In this document: positions 10,559-25,300 of the stretch, in pieces
Layout of the letters: each line of letters begins with the position of its first letter
How positions within the stretch are numbered: position 1 is the stretch's first letter
Assembly (NCBI RefSeq): GCF_051622035.1
Contig: NC_135360.1
Location: 15,380,501-15,444,500, forward strand
Origin: Arctopsyche grandis
Lineage: Eukaryota > Arthropoda > Insecta > Trichoptera > Hydropsychidae
Reading direction: 5' to 3'
DNA length: 64,000 nucleotides
The notes under the pieces: model-generated
The model's database searches: none
The model's input: only the letters and a program-made list of their open reading frames with translations
Told to the model about the DNA's origin: nothing
Position numbers and translations under genes: made by a program

Positions 10559-13500
10559 ATGTTCAGCGGCATTTCAGGTTCACACACATCTACATTTATT
10601 GCACACTACTTTATCACTTTTCATGCACTCCGTAGTCTTTCGTATTTACTTTTTCAAATTCAATCAAACCGCCAATTTGAAATTCAATATTAATTGCACC
10701 ACCAATTAAATCCAATAAGCGAAACACATTCTGTTCATTATGGCATACATATGCCGGAATATATTTGCACTCGTCGTCAAGACTTTTGCGCAATGCGGTC
10801 GATTTTTTTCAGTATTGATTTCGCTTCATGATCAATGTATATTCTTATTGATATTTAACTTATGTATGTATATTACTTCCGAATACGATTTATTGTTATT
10901 TTCTTTAAAAATTAGTACATTTACATTAATATTTTACAAAAACTGTTTTATTATATTTATAATCCAATCGTTTATAAGTACTTATAATGCACACATACAT
11001 ATTGGCTCATAATTGATCGATTTTTAGTATAAATTTTGTTGTATTTTTTTACTGTATATAATAATTTAAATAGAATGTAATGCATGCACTCTGTAGTTAG
11101 TTGTGCAATCATTGCATGCGAAAATTTTGTTATTCGAGTGTGCATTCTAGTTTAATTATTTGACTACATATGCACTTTATGCAGTGCATATGAATTTTTA
11201 GATAAATTGTTCTGATTACTTTTTTGTTATTATTATCTTGAATTACTGTATTCTATTCTTTTTTTTTATATTTTGTGATTGATTTTACTAGTAGAAATGT
11301 TGATTAGGAATTTTCTCATTTGTATGTTTCTATTTATGTATGCTATTTTCATTATCTATTAAAAATTATGCGCTCTTAATGAAATCACCCAAGAAAATTC
11401 GACACACGTATGATTTACAAGCTCGCAAATATTTTTATGACTTTTTTTGATGTACATATGTATTTGTATTTTTTAATTGAACCTCAGTCCACTCAGTATC
11501 GCATATTTTTTATTTATCGTATTTTTTCTTGGTAGGAGGGAAAGAAAAGTTTATCGACCGTTAGTTACCAACGCGAATTTTGACCTTTTAATTTACAAAT
11601 AGATATATATGTACATACATATATACATATATACATATATACATATATACATATATATAAAATCGGAAATTTATAAAATAAGGCAGTGCCAATTGTTTTT
11701 TTTTTTTTGAGATATTTTATTATTGTAGAGAAATTATTTTTAATTTGATTTTACGCACTGATTGAAAAATATAGGTAAAATATTTTGATCCATTTTAAAA
11801 GATTTTTGAAATTTTCTACACATATATTACGATATGTACATATATACAAAATTCCGTGTCCATTTCCGTATTTAGTTGTTTGTATATAAATTTGGTCAGG
11901 GTCGTTTTTTTTTCTGCAAAAACTCACTAGTCAGGGATTACAATTCCAAAAACCAATTCAATTCAAATACGATGGAGAAAAACCAGCAGTAGTCAAGATT
12001 ACCTAGTTAATTTAAAAGAAAAAAAATTAAACACAAATAAATACCCAAAGAAACTCCCGACAATTTCTATTTTCAAAATAATGGCTGGAACCTGAAAAAA
12101 CTACTTACTATAGCCATATAAATGACCGTTGTGAATGTGGCTCACTTTGTATGGGAGTTTCTGGCAAAACTTTGAATCCTCGTCAGTCAAAACTTATCAT
12201 TAAAAACTTACCAATTAAACTGCAACAGATGATTATTGAGCATGTATTTTTTTTTTAATAATTATGAAATGTATGGAAAAACCCATTTATTTTACAAGTT
12301 TTATATTAATTAGTTTGTTGAGATAGATCAATTGGTAGGAGGCATAGGATATATGTAGTTTAAAATTTATTAAGTTTTACAAGCTTTTTATTATTTTATC
12401 TCAAGGAAATCTAAAATTCGAATTTTTCACTACGGCCAGTATACAGTCACTACATCTGATATATATAACGCGTTTTCTGTTCTGTAAGGAAATGTAAAAT
12501 AGTTAGAAGGGAAAATAAAAAGGATAAAATTGTAAAAAAATACATGGTACAATATATGTATGCATATGTAAATTTGGGTAAGCGGATTATTGCGCAAATT
12601 GCGATCAATTTTTGTGGCACGATAATCGTTGCTACAAAAATCGCGTACACGGAATATCTGGCACAAGAGTTCTGGTTAATACAATATTTCGCGTGGCTAC
12701 CTTTCGATTGATGGAGTTTTTGGGTGCCAGATGTTCTGTGATCGAGATTTTAGTGACGTGGACGAGATCGTTTTTTGTGAAATAATCACTGAACTATAAA
12801 TTTGATAAAGAATATTTGTATTCTTAATCTGTATAGCATACTCTTCGCGTTGGAGCAAACTATTAAATGAGTGTGCATGACTTTATCTACATACATATGT
12901 ACTGTAATTTTTTTTTACTTTATGTATGTAGTAACAATAGATGAAGTTTTATGATCATGCGAAAATTCTAACTGGAGATTTTGACTGATTCGAACTCGGA
13001 ATCGATCACTGATCACGTTTTCATGATCTAGAAAAAAATGTGTGTATCTGTGTGTCTGTGTATTTTGGGGATTTTTTGAACACCGTTAGTCCTATCGAAC
13101 TGAAACTTAGTATCGGTTGCTGAAATTCTTATCGATACGACGTAAATTTTTTTCAATTTTTTAAGTTGACCGGAAGTGGTACCTCCCCCTTATAGGTGTC
13201 CTCTTTTTTATGTTTTTGAATTCAACTATCTCCCAAACCACTAATCAAATCGGACTGATTTTTTTTTACAATTTATATGTAACTAGTTGTTTTACCCGGC
13301 TTCGCTCAGTATTTCTAATATAAACAGCTTAAACATGGCGAATCTGAATCTGAAAAAATTCAACCATCGAATCGTTGTCACAGAAACTGATTTGTTTTCG
13401 ATGTTACCAACCAACAGTACATACTTACATGCAAAGTCTCTTTTGAAATTACATATATATTAGAATATTAGATTTCGAAAGAGACTTAGTAACTATGTAT

Positions 13501-16500
13501 GTATGTAAGTATGTAAGGTTTGTTGGTATCATCGAAAACAAATCAAAGTTTCTATGACGACGATTCGATATATATTTTTTTCGATATTTAATCTAAAAAT
13601 TCATATAATTCTTGTCAAAAATTATACAATGTATATGTACTCGTGCCTTGAACGGAAAAAAATGTATATACATCAGTGGCGGCTCGTGAGAATTCATAGA
13701 GGGGGGGGGGGGGGGGGGGCTGCAGAGATTAACCGGGATGTAATAGCTGGTTGACCATACCGGTGATCAAATGCAGACAGAAATAGCATGCTTATGTACT
13801 ATACTGGGAGGTCTGCAGCCCTGCAGCCCATATGAACGACAAAAATAGCATGCATTTGTACTATACTGGGAGGGCTGTAGCCTCGCAGCCTATATAGACG
13901 AGCCGCCACTGATATACATATATATATTTTCAAAATAATTTTATTGAAAAAAAAATTGGAAACCCGTTGTTCCAAAATTGGGGTGACACCACTGCATTTC
14001 GTATGCCTTTTTGCTGATTTGCTGATCCAACGCCTTATAGGAGGGTTGCTTGACTGACTATCTTTTCACTGTCGTGTCGTGTTCATTTGGATATATGTGC
14101 AATTGTATGCCAAATTTGCACCACGGCTACGTCAATTTCTACTGTTTTCGATTCACATCAGTTCCGACGCCATACCGGAAGCCCCCTTTTGGCACACTTC
14201 GTTAGGACTTTCAGGGGCCCCGGCTTGGGCCTCCACTTGGAAATAGCACTTCAGTTCGTGTGGCTATTTCCACGCTCTCTCTCTCTCTCTGCTCTTTACT
14301 ATGCGGCTTCGATTCGACGGACACGTCAAATCGTATATTTGGCATTGACACGTGACACCACTGCACCGAGACCTCTCCTCTTCAATGACGCCTCCTCAAC
14401 ACCATTTCGATCGCTTTCTCCATGTCCTCCTACAATTCGGGGACGGGGATCAAGTGGTCACTTGACCTCTGGTTGGCGACCCCTGGCTCTGCCTCAGGAA
14501 TGCCGTGGTGTCCTTGCTCGTGACGCGGATGACATCATCGTGGTTGCGCCATCGCCATCACCATCACCATCGCCGTCGTAATTACGTACATTTTATACTA
14601 GACCAGCCTCAGACCGGCTCTCTCGAGTGTTTATGCACTCACGGTCGACGTGGGCCATGTAGCCATTGCAATGTTTTGACCGGCACTTAATGTATACTAA
14701 ACAGAATTTACCGTGTGTTATTATTGATTGATGTTATAGCATTTGTTGCTCATACATACATATTTGTCTTCACATTCTGTCGCCGTTTTGCAATGTGTGC
14801 ATTGCTTGTAAATAACCAAATAAAATATTTGAGGATTGATTTAAATTATTATTTTTTTCGTTCGGGGGATAATTGCGTGAATAATTTGCAATTAAATCTG
14901 TGTAAACAGTAAATCAGCGAGGTGAACTTGTTTGCATTGTGTTGAAAATTGATGAAAGTTTTATTTACAAAGTGGCGATTTTACTATGATGTCGCTCAAT
15001 TAAAGCTTTAACGGCCGTCTGCAATCATTAAATGGTATATATATTTTTTTATTTTAGTGTAAAAATACCTTTCAAGGTTTTTTTTTAAATATTTCTATAC
15101 ACTGAGGCAACACAAAAACATCCAATCCGCATCAGTAATATTTCGAACACTTCAATGAATAATGTAAATATGAAATATTAACATAGGTCACAGTATATTT
15201 TGTCACTGTGTCATGTTTGCCTTTATATTTCACAAATAAGCTTCACATATGTGGTTAATGTGGTGAGTCCTTTTTGCAAAACTTTTTACACTTTATTCAA
15301 TTTTGAAGTGTCAGTTTGATACTGTTGTCTCCGTGTGTATAATATAATGTGTGAATAAGTTGATATCACTGATATATGCAGCTTAAAGATGAGTCATCAC
15401 TAGTGAGCGGACCCAAAGCGCGCCGTTCATTGTTCAATTGTTGTAAATGCTTTGTTAAAGGTTCGCCGAACCTTTTTTTTTTCACTCTATCTTTGTAAAT
15501 AGAGCCAAACCGCCTCGATTCCTGGAAAAAGCACGCTCTCTATCCGCAGTCTAGTCATCACTAGAGGTAGGACCGGAAGCGCGCCGTCTATTGTTCCATT
15601 ATTGTAAATGCTTTGTAAAAAAGGTTCGGCAAACCTTTAACAATGCATTTACAACATGTGAACAATGGACAGCGCGCTCTGGGTCCGCTCTTTAGTCATC
15701 ACATCATAAAATATGTTTAGAGCTTGAAATATACCTGGGATATACTCAGTAGCGTAACTGCTATGACGCAGGGTATGCGGTGCATGCGGGCCCTTTGGTT
15801 TCGGGGGCCTCTTGAGAATTTCCAATTATTTTTTATATATTTACAGTATTTCTTTTAAGAAAAAATAAATTTATTTATTAATAAAAATAAGAATTCACTC
15901 ACAAAAAAATCAATTCACAAAAAAAATTTTCATTAATCGTCACGGTTCTTAATCCTCACCTTACTTTTTTAGTGAATTTGTAAATCGAGCTTTCGGCCAT
16001 AAATATAGATATATTGTAATATTTATTCAAGTGATCAAATATGTCACTTCATACCTGAAGTGAGTAAGATTTTAAATAGCGAATCACGGCTGAAGTATTT
16101 TTCTAGTATTAAACTGCATATACTTAACAAGAAAAAGTATCAGTATTACATAGTACATATGTTGGAATATATCTTCAGCGATTTGTAACTTTCCAAGTTT
16201 CCTACGCATTAAATGATTTAGGTTTCGTTTGACGTCAAGAAATTTTTGCTCTCTTTCGATTGATTAAAACACATAGAAATGGTTCTGAATTTTCTATTTT
16301 TACCACTCTAAAATTATAATCAGTGCGTTTTTTTTTTTATACATTTCATATAATTCGGTGCGTGAGCTTGTGGCTGTCGTCTATTTGGAGATGATCATAT
16401 TATCTTCGACCTATATTCGGTTGTGTGACCTACAACGACCGATGGAAATTCATAAAAGTGGCGTTCTTGACCCAATTACACATACTTACCCACCCTAAAA

Positions 16501-19314
16501 AAAAAATGGTAGTGTTTTACATTCAGATATGCATGCCCATTAGATTCTAATAAGGACACGTTGTGTAGAAGTATAAAGTATGTAATTATAGTTGCATGGT
16601 AACACATAATAAACGTAGTATTTTTTTGATTCAACATGACTAACGATTCGTTTTGTACGCATTTCATGTCTGAACTTGCACACACAATAGACAAAGGTGA
16701 GTGTATTGATTTTTAATTAATTTCTAAATGTGTCTTTTGAATTCACCTGTGTTGTGTTTCCTCTACCTTCCCTTGGTTAGATGTTGTTGTCACACTTTGG
16801 TGATCTTCTACTTCTACTGCCACATTGGAGCTGGTTGGGTTCAGTCGAACTGGTTTGTCGGGTGTCGGTCGACGCCCACAAGTTCAATATTCAAATCACA
16901 ACCTGTACAAACATCAATATGTATGTAGATATGTAATATATGTATGCGATCGAAAGTGATTTTTCATTATCAAGTGCGTGAAACATTGTACAGGTGTGTG
17001 TATGTGCATCATGAGGAATTCAAGCAAACATATGTATTTTTATTGTAATTCAATACTCATGTGTATGTATGTAGTTAGCGTTCTGGCACATAATCTTATT
17101 GAAGATGAGCTCACGTTTTGAATTTCTTTCATTGCTGATTCATACTGTAAACAATTTGTGGTTCAATTTTGTTGAATATGCACGACGAGTCGATTTTCAC
17201 CGTGCTTTCACTGAAAGATTGAGTGGAAGAGGTTTCTAAGATGTGTTGGTTTGAATGTGCACCTTGTTTGTCTTGGGTAGAAAGTCGGCAACATTCGGTT
17301 GAGCGACTTCGACTACTAATGTGTAAAATAAAATGACAGCAACTTTGATTAAAATGATTTATTTGCAAGTAAAAAGATTGACTTTTACTCTATTCTAGAT
17401 TCGGGTATTCTTTTTGAGATTAAGATTTCTAGATTTGCGTGTAATTTTGTTTGGAATCTTGCATTACTTGGGACTTTGATCAAACGATTAAAAAAAATCT
17501 ACCTTTTAAACTATAAATACAAAGAAAAAATGAAAATCGGACGTTTGTTAGTGAAAGAAACTTTCTTCATAGACTAGAAATTATTAAAAGAAATAGCACA
17601 CATTTTTTGTTACCACTTGATCTTATGATGATTTGCGCTTTAAAAAGTTACAATTCATATTTGTAAATGTTGTGTCTTCATTTCTTGACGGTTGATTTAC
17701 AACTGCTGACACTTTTTTTACTGGATATATAGCACAGCTATGTGTACTTATATATTGTTAAATAATCAAGTAAGACATGCGTATATATGTATGTAGGTCT
17801 GCAAAAATAATCCAACCCACCTGAGTAAATATACAACTTCATACAATACTACTTCTATTCATACTATACAGCAGCGCACAATTCGGCACGTTCTGACTTG
17901 TTTTGGCCAAGTGCAAGGCAAAATCGGCTTACATATACATTACAGAGCGCGACGATACGGCGCGATATTGCTTGCGTCGTATCCTCGAGTCAATATTGTG
18001 ACAATATGACGATTCCGAAGATATTCAAATGCGCATGCGCACTTTCGTTAGTGCGCCTGCACTCGCTGTTATTACGTCACGTCGTCTGTGAATATTTTCA
18101 AAAAAAAAACAACAACCGGTTTTGTTTGATATTTACTGCTGTATAACATGAATAGATTTGTCGGCTACTGATATTATGTCTACGCTACGAAGGCATTACT
18201 GAGCATATGAATGTTTCCATATATTATAGAATGTACCAAAGAATACTTTTTGTGTTGTGCCAGTGTGATAATATGTAATACAAATAATGCGTTCACTGTT
18301 TAGTTGTGATGGAACCACATTGATCGTGTGGTTTAGTTCCATTTATATGTAGAATTGGGTTAATATTTTGGGCAATGATTAACATTCTACCAGCTCTGGA
18401 TCATTGGATATAGAACTAAAACCTAGCATTGTGCATTTACAGTTATTTCAGGTGGTGTTTTCAGGTTCGTTTCAGCAGACCGACCTTCTTTTCCAGATCG
18501 ATGCGGCCTTCGTCTGGAGTCGCCCAGTCTGGCGCTAGTTCCGATTTGTGTCGTTCGCTACACGTAGCCATTAAAACTTTTACCATAGGACAAACCCATA
18601 AAGACAATTACGAGCACTTCTCAGCAAACGGAAGGGTCATCGTATATCCCGGCCGACCGTCGACCCATTAACCCACTTTCGTCTGTCATAACACGACTCT
18701 GGGTAATTAATTACCGGCCTGGCAACTCACCAGGTGACTCCGTCCGTCTTCTTCTCGTCAACCATCGTCACCGATTCATCATCACTCCCTTCTGCTCTAG
18801 CACTAAGCGTGAGCTAATTGCGCGTAATTGCTGTTCGGTCAGCAGTTTTCGCGGTGACGCAACCCCTCGATGACCGCACCTTACCACTATTTCTGTGTCA
18901 CAATTATCGTTTAATATCACGCTTCATGTGTGTGTTTCTCTCTTTGACCTGATTATTCTACGATGCGGTTGCTTTGAAATACTACGTATCGGATCGATAC
19001 TGATCATTGGAACTCGGTGCGTGCTCGTTTGACCCCCCTCCCCCAATCTTTGTGTGTATCTTCGGGTCGTTCCAGCCTGTCGTGGACTCTTGAGGACGAT
19101 GTCCGATCTGGTGATGTTTTATTTGGGGGTTTAAATTTGAGATAACGGCGTGTTATGTGTGGGTTCAAAGACATTTCGTTCAATTGACGTTTTGTCAGAT
19201 GGACGTTTATTCAATGACCACTTGTGTCGTCTATTATGTGTGTTTTATGTGGGAAAATATTTTAATACCTTATGAGTTAACAGTATGAATCAGTTGCTAT
19301 GTATATCTCTAGTC

Positions 19315-19397
<83 letters not shown>

Positions 19398-22300
19398 TAC
19401 GAATATAATCACACTTTGAAAAATGAAGAAATGTAAGTTTATTTTGTTTGAAAATCTCGTTGAAAATGGAATCATTGAAAAGCTTGTTAAAAAGGTGAAA
19501 CAACACGTGTATTCAAATGTACAGATGATTGATGTTCTTATGGAAGTATTTAGAATGTACTACTTTATACCCATCGAACTGACAGTCGTTTTATAATTTA
19601 CTAGTTGTTTTACCCGGCTTCGCTCGGTATTTGTAATATAAACAGCTTAAACATGGCAAAACAATCTAATAGTAAACATTCATTTGTTTCTCCCAACAAA
19701 CCTTTAAAATTTACATAAATATGTATATATAAAGTCTCTTTCGAAATTATATATAAGATTTCATAAAGATAAATTATGAAGCGACTGTCTACTGTGCTAC
19801 TGTGCAAATTAAATAATAAAGTGGTTCAACTCAGTAGGTAAGAGCCAAGAGAAAACTCGGACCAAAAAAGGGTGATTAAGAATAAAAAAAAAATAAGTAC
19901 ATAAACTGCTTATGGTAAATTTTGTCGGCGAATTCGTCACCGCTGGGCAGACGGGAATTTGCAGGCTTCATTTATACCGTTTATTATTTCGGATCGAGTC
20001 CTTAAAAGTAGCTGGATCTTGGGAATTTGTACCGTCTCCCCCCCCCCCCTCCTCACCTCGGGCCTGGGTAAGAGAATGATGTGAACATTTTTCGACATGT
20101 TGATATTTGAAGCGTTTAATACAAACAAATCAATATCTACATGAATATCTACATTTTCTTCCACGTGCTGTGCAAATTTGGATCACTTTTATGTACCGGA
20201 AAAATTCATTGCAACTAATGATTTTTGTGAATACAAGCTCAATTTATGTATTGCCTTTGTACCAATGGGCTAATGTCTTGCCTTAAACCTTCATTCGAAG
20301 TTTTCGTTTGATCGTACTCCAATTTGCTCCAAAATTACTTTGACCATGACTTTTGAGCTATGTGAACTCGAAAACATAAAAGTTATGGTAAAATCGCACG
20401 CATACCAATTAAATTATTTCCATAAAGGCAAAAACATATAAGAGCAATACGTAGTAAAAATCTCCAAGTCGAATACTTACTTGTGCAGTATATTAAATAT
20501 AACTTTTCATTTGATTATGATAATCAGGAGCGCTTCGCCATTACATGTTCAATGTGTGAGTTTAATTGGGTGACATCTTCATCACAATGACATCACTTCC
20601 TATTATAAACATACATATATAAGGCAAATATTTAATCGACGCGTCACGGTTGAACAAATAAGTTAACAACTTTGATACAGTGCTGTCTGTGTCTGTCCGT
20701 TTTGGTTCGATTGCATTTATGTATGTATTTATAATTATCGAAAACACTCCATATAAGTATACGAATCTTTTAAATACTACCATTTTTTTTCCACCTCTGT
20801 TGGCGGGCCATCGTGTATGATAATGATAGACATGTTACACCTTTTCCATTTTCGGCAGCTGGATTGATCACACCGGTGTGGATCTATTGCGCATAAGAAA
20901 TAGTAACATTCATCGGTGAAGGTCGACTTCTGTGAGTAGCAGGTCTAAAATTCACGTGTATGTGTGTTCGTTTAATTTTTGTTTTTATTGTTTCCGATGA
21001 CCTCACCTTGTGTAGGTGATGTTCGAAAACGAAGTCGTTTGATTCATATTATGTATTTCCTAAAAAAAATTTTTGGCAAGGTCTAATCGGCGACGCTTCG
21101 GCGCGAAAGGGTTAAAAACACGCTCCAGGTGAATTCGCTTCGCAATGCAACTCTGTATGTTCTTTATCGCTGAGCGCACTTCTGCCAAGTAGCCAAGTGT
21201 TTAAAATACACGTACAAAAGATTTATTTTTAAACGACGCGAAACGTGCTTTTCTCTTGTGTGTGTGCTCTTTTGCGTCGGAAAATATTGTTTTGATTTGC
21301 GAGAAATTGATTTTGTAATCCAGTTTGTTTATTGGCATAAACTCTGATATCGAGCTAAGTTTATGCGAACTGGATCGGTTCGCAAGTGAGCGTGTAATTC
21401 CGATTTCTGTTCATTTAATGTATAATACATTTGAGTCAGTGGTGATTCGTCATCGATGCCATTGATTAATTATTAATAATTACGTATAAAGTTCTTAGAA
21501 GCAGCGACTTCTGATGTGTATATGCATGTTACAGTCCAAGTGTACATTTTGTTCGTTCATGAACATGCTAGTTTGTTCATACACGGACCCATTTGGCCAG
21601 TTATAGTGCATACAAAAAAACGGTTCGATGATTACATCCCAAATGTGAATCGCTACTGGGATAGCCGCCGCTACGAAAATCTCTCGCGCGAGTCTACTGT
21701 CGTATGAAAATCCGCCGCACAGGAAAATTGCCGTACAAAAAACTGCTCAAAATGCCCAAAACTAGTAAAAAAAAGCATTTTCTGAGCTTAAATAAGGTTC
21801 TAACATAGAAATTTTACTGAAAGGTTTCAACCATAGATATATAATACACATAGATGGGCCCTGACGCGTGATTTTGGTTGGAGATCTTGTCGTCACTAAC
21901 TGAGGGGTGCGGGGGGTTTAACTAGCGGGGAAGTTGGGAAAAAAAAAGGTTTTTTTCCCTACGACGCAACGGTCGGCGGTTTTTTTTCACTTCCCCGCTA
22001 GTTAAACCCCCCGCACCCCTCAGTTAGTGACGACTAGATCTCCGCATATCTATCGACAAGATCTCCTCAATCGACCTTTCCTACTTAGAAGCTAACTACC
22101 TACTGAGAGAAAGTGTGCATGCGCCATGTATTTTGCATGCGCCAAAAGGGAGACCAGTATAAAGCGTGAGGGCGGATCTATGTATTATACATCTATGGTT
22201 CCAACATAGAAATTTTAACACGTGGAAAGGAGTTAGTATTGATTATTTCTTCTCATACTTCTCTCACATTCGACATGTTGAAGCTGAAATTTTCCTTTCA

Positions 22301-25300
22301 CACAATGAATATATATTTGCCTTTGATGTATCACCGTGTTTCTTATTGGTACTTGCTTCGTGTGTTTGGTAAATTGCGAGTATTGATTCTGGTTGCCTTC
22401 ATGTTTAATACACATATGTATTGTTTACAATTTTCGAGTGCTTGGTTTATATACAATGTGACTATTTTGTGTAAATTATATAGAAGGCATAGTCTCTAAC
22501 TTTGTGTGTATATTCTTAGATATACATATCTGTATAGCATTTGAGAACCTCTGGTTTATATTCGAGACGTATCGTTTCGTCGCAATATATCTTCGATGGC
22601 TTTTCGAGGTCGTGTGAAAATATGGTAGGTAGCACACCATACTGGCTTCTAATCTGACCGTCAAATGTGGACACGGCGTCGAATTTCCCCTCGGGAAACT
22701 TCACAGGCATTTTTCCTCGGCCGTTTGAATCCGCACAAAGAGCTTTGTTGAATCGGAAGCATTAATCGGCCAGTTGCGAAACGTCTGCACACAAGTGGGA
22801 GGTCGTCTGTTCTATTTCCAGTCGGTTTGACACATGTTCCAAATTGCATATCCACGTGTACGCCTCATCGCCATGTGCCTTTGTGTACTCTTCGCTCCTT
22901 GTGACGCACTTGTGAGAAATAGCAACTTCTTTATCTGGGGTTTTTGCCTTTGCGTTGTCTTTGGGTCACCACATCGATTATGCTGGTTTTTGCCGGCGAG
23001 AGATGCTCGAATGTTGGGGTGCGTTCCCCCACTAGTCTCAACCGGTTTGTCTGTCCAACGGTAAACTCCAAGTTCGAATACCCTGCCCTGGCTCTAGGTG
23101 TGGCTGCCGCCATGGCCTTGAATAGGTGCTCATGCACTCTACAGCATGCCTTGGAATCTTCTCATCTCGAAATTCCATCAAGTACATTCGTACAAGCTTT
23201 GCAAATCCAGTCTTATACCAATTACAATTTGATTTTCTTCTACTCTTTCTACGAGCATCAAAAATCTTGTTTTTTCAAAATATATATTATTATGATGAAG
23301 CTTTTGTTTTTAACTTACGATTGTGTGTGGGTTTGGAAAACATGTAAGCTCACAACACATATGGAATTTTACATGCTTTATGTGCCTACAAGATGGAAAA
23401 TGTTGTACATATATCCATTTAAAATTTTAAATATAAAATATATTTATTTCAAGTAGAGAACATTTTGAAAAAAATCAACACTTTCAAACGAATGAGTACA
23501 AAATTCATAGTTTACTAACACAATACATATATTTCGATGCGGTGCAAACGATCGACAAGCGCCAGACAGACTGAACCACAGATTAACGACACTTGTACCT
23601 TATGCGTGCGCACTGCTCGCACTTACACTAAGCGAAATCTACCCAGAGTCCCGACATGTGTATACGTTATGTGCTTCTGATACTTTAGTTCCGAATTTTG
23701 CCTTATTAAACTCGCCAGAAAGATCCAACTCAATTTTAACAATTACCATTTTAATAATTGCATCTGTGCACATCGAAAGGTTACTCGTCATCTGATGTGC
23801 AATCTATCATCCGTGAAATCGAGAATTGCGTTTAAAGCAGCCATCCAGTTTAATCTGTGGTTCAGTCTGTCTGGCGCTTGTCGATCGTTTGCAACAAACC
23901 CATATATTTATCTAAGCAACAGTGTATAGTATGCTTTATATATACTTATATGTAAGGTTTATTTAATATAATTTTAAAGGAATAGTTTTTGAACTAAGCG
24001 TGTATCTCTTCTTTGTAATATATAATTTCGAAAGAGACTTTGTAAGTATGTAAGTATTGTTGGTTCGTAAATCCATGACGTCATCATTCAAATAAATTTG
24101 AATAAAATAAAATGTTTACTATTAGATTGGCCATGTTTAAGCGGTTTGTATTACAAATCCCGAGCGAAGCCGGGTAAAAACACTAGTATTATATAAGTTT
24201 AAAATATATGGTTGTCCCGCGTTGATTATCAATTTAGTTTCTGTCTGTGAAACCGACTGTAATAAATCGGGCGTGTGTAATAATTTAAAATTCTGCATTA
24301 AATGCTTGTGTAGGCCCATTTCCTGCAATCGCACTGCGATGAGGTCACGAGTATAAAACTATGCGAATTCAAACCACTGACTGGAAATGCAAACTCATAT
24401 CTCGGAATAAATATGTAAAAATATACAAAAGTAATGAGTGGATCCACTCTACGGTCGTTTATCTAAAAATTTGCGGTATGATATTAACATAGTATATTGT
24501 CAAATAAATAATTCATAATGCGATAGTTGGTACCTGGTGTGCTCTCAACCATGACCTATTCGAATTAAAATTCATATTTTTATCGATTATGCGTCATTTT
24601 TATAATGCAAGTGCTCGCTTAGTAGCATCTTTATATTAAAATTAAGTTATAATATAGTCAAATTTAAATTTTGGTCAAAGTATGCGTGTGCGTGCCAAAG
24701 AATGGTATTTTATCACGGTATTTATGACCGACATTGGTCATTCGATGATGGTAATCTGTCTTCTGAACGTTTGTAGAGGATTTTTTACTTAATTGAACGC
24801 ATAGACGTTAATTACGACGGCATTCCTACGTCGTATAAACCGTCTTCAATAGATGAAGAATTCTCAAGTGTGGGCGGGCAACAGTCTGAATTCATCACAT
24901 TTTTATGCTTGCGAAACGTTCAGATTTCATCACAAGCCGGGAACTACTAGAAAAATGGGAACTCGTCTATATCTAGGCCCCCCTGCTGGATAGATTATTT
25001 ATTGGTTCAGTCAAATTATTTGAAAACGTTCACTTCTTCCATTGTGTATTTCGATAGCGAGTTTTTTTCTTTGATTTTTTCCATTTATCTATAGCTTGTT
25101 ATAATGGATTTGGGTATTTGAAATAAAATTTAATTCGATTTAATTTGTTGTATAGGTGCTTTCAAAAACTTCGGCGAGAAGACGGCAGCCCTCTTCGACC
25201 GAAAAAAGAAAGATGCCTCCAACTTGGCTGCAGAAAAGGTTGCAGAGGCTTCACACATGGTAGAAGACCAAGCAAAGAAAGTCGGTGATACCATTCAGAC

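Noticed and set aside
12985-13010. attcgaactcggaatcgatc as a tRNA T-arm
   Set aside because: No acceptor stem or other arms can be folded around it, and the same words recur in the ccggaagt repeat at 54500.
14087-14581. 164-codon open frame ending in a Pro-Ser repeat
   Set aside because: No recognisable domain, runs across simple repeats, and lies in an intron without matching splice neighbours.
19309-19506. Tyr-Ile repeat protein on -
   Set aside because: Direct translation of the (TA)n microsatellite.
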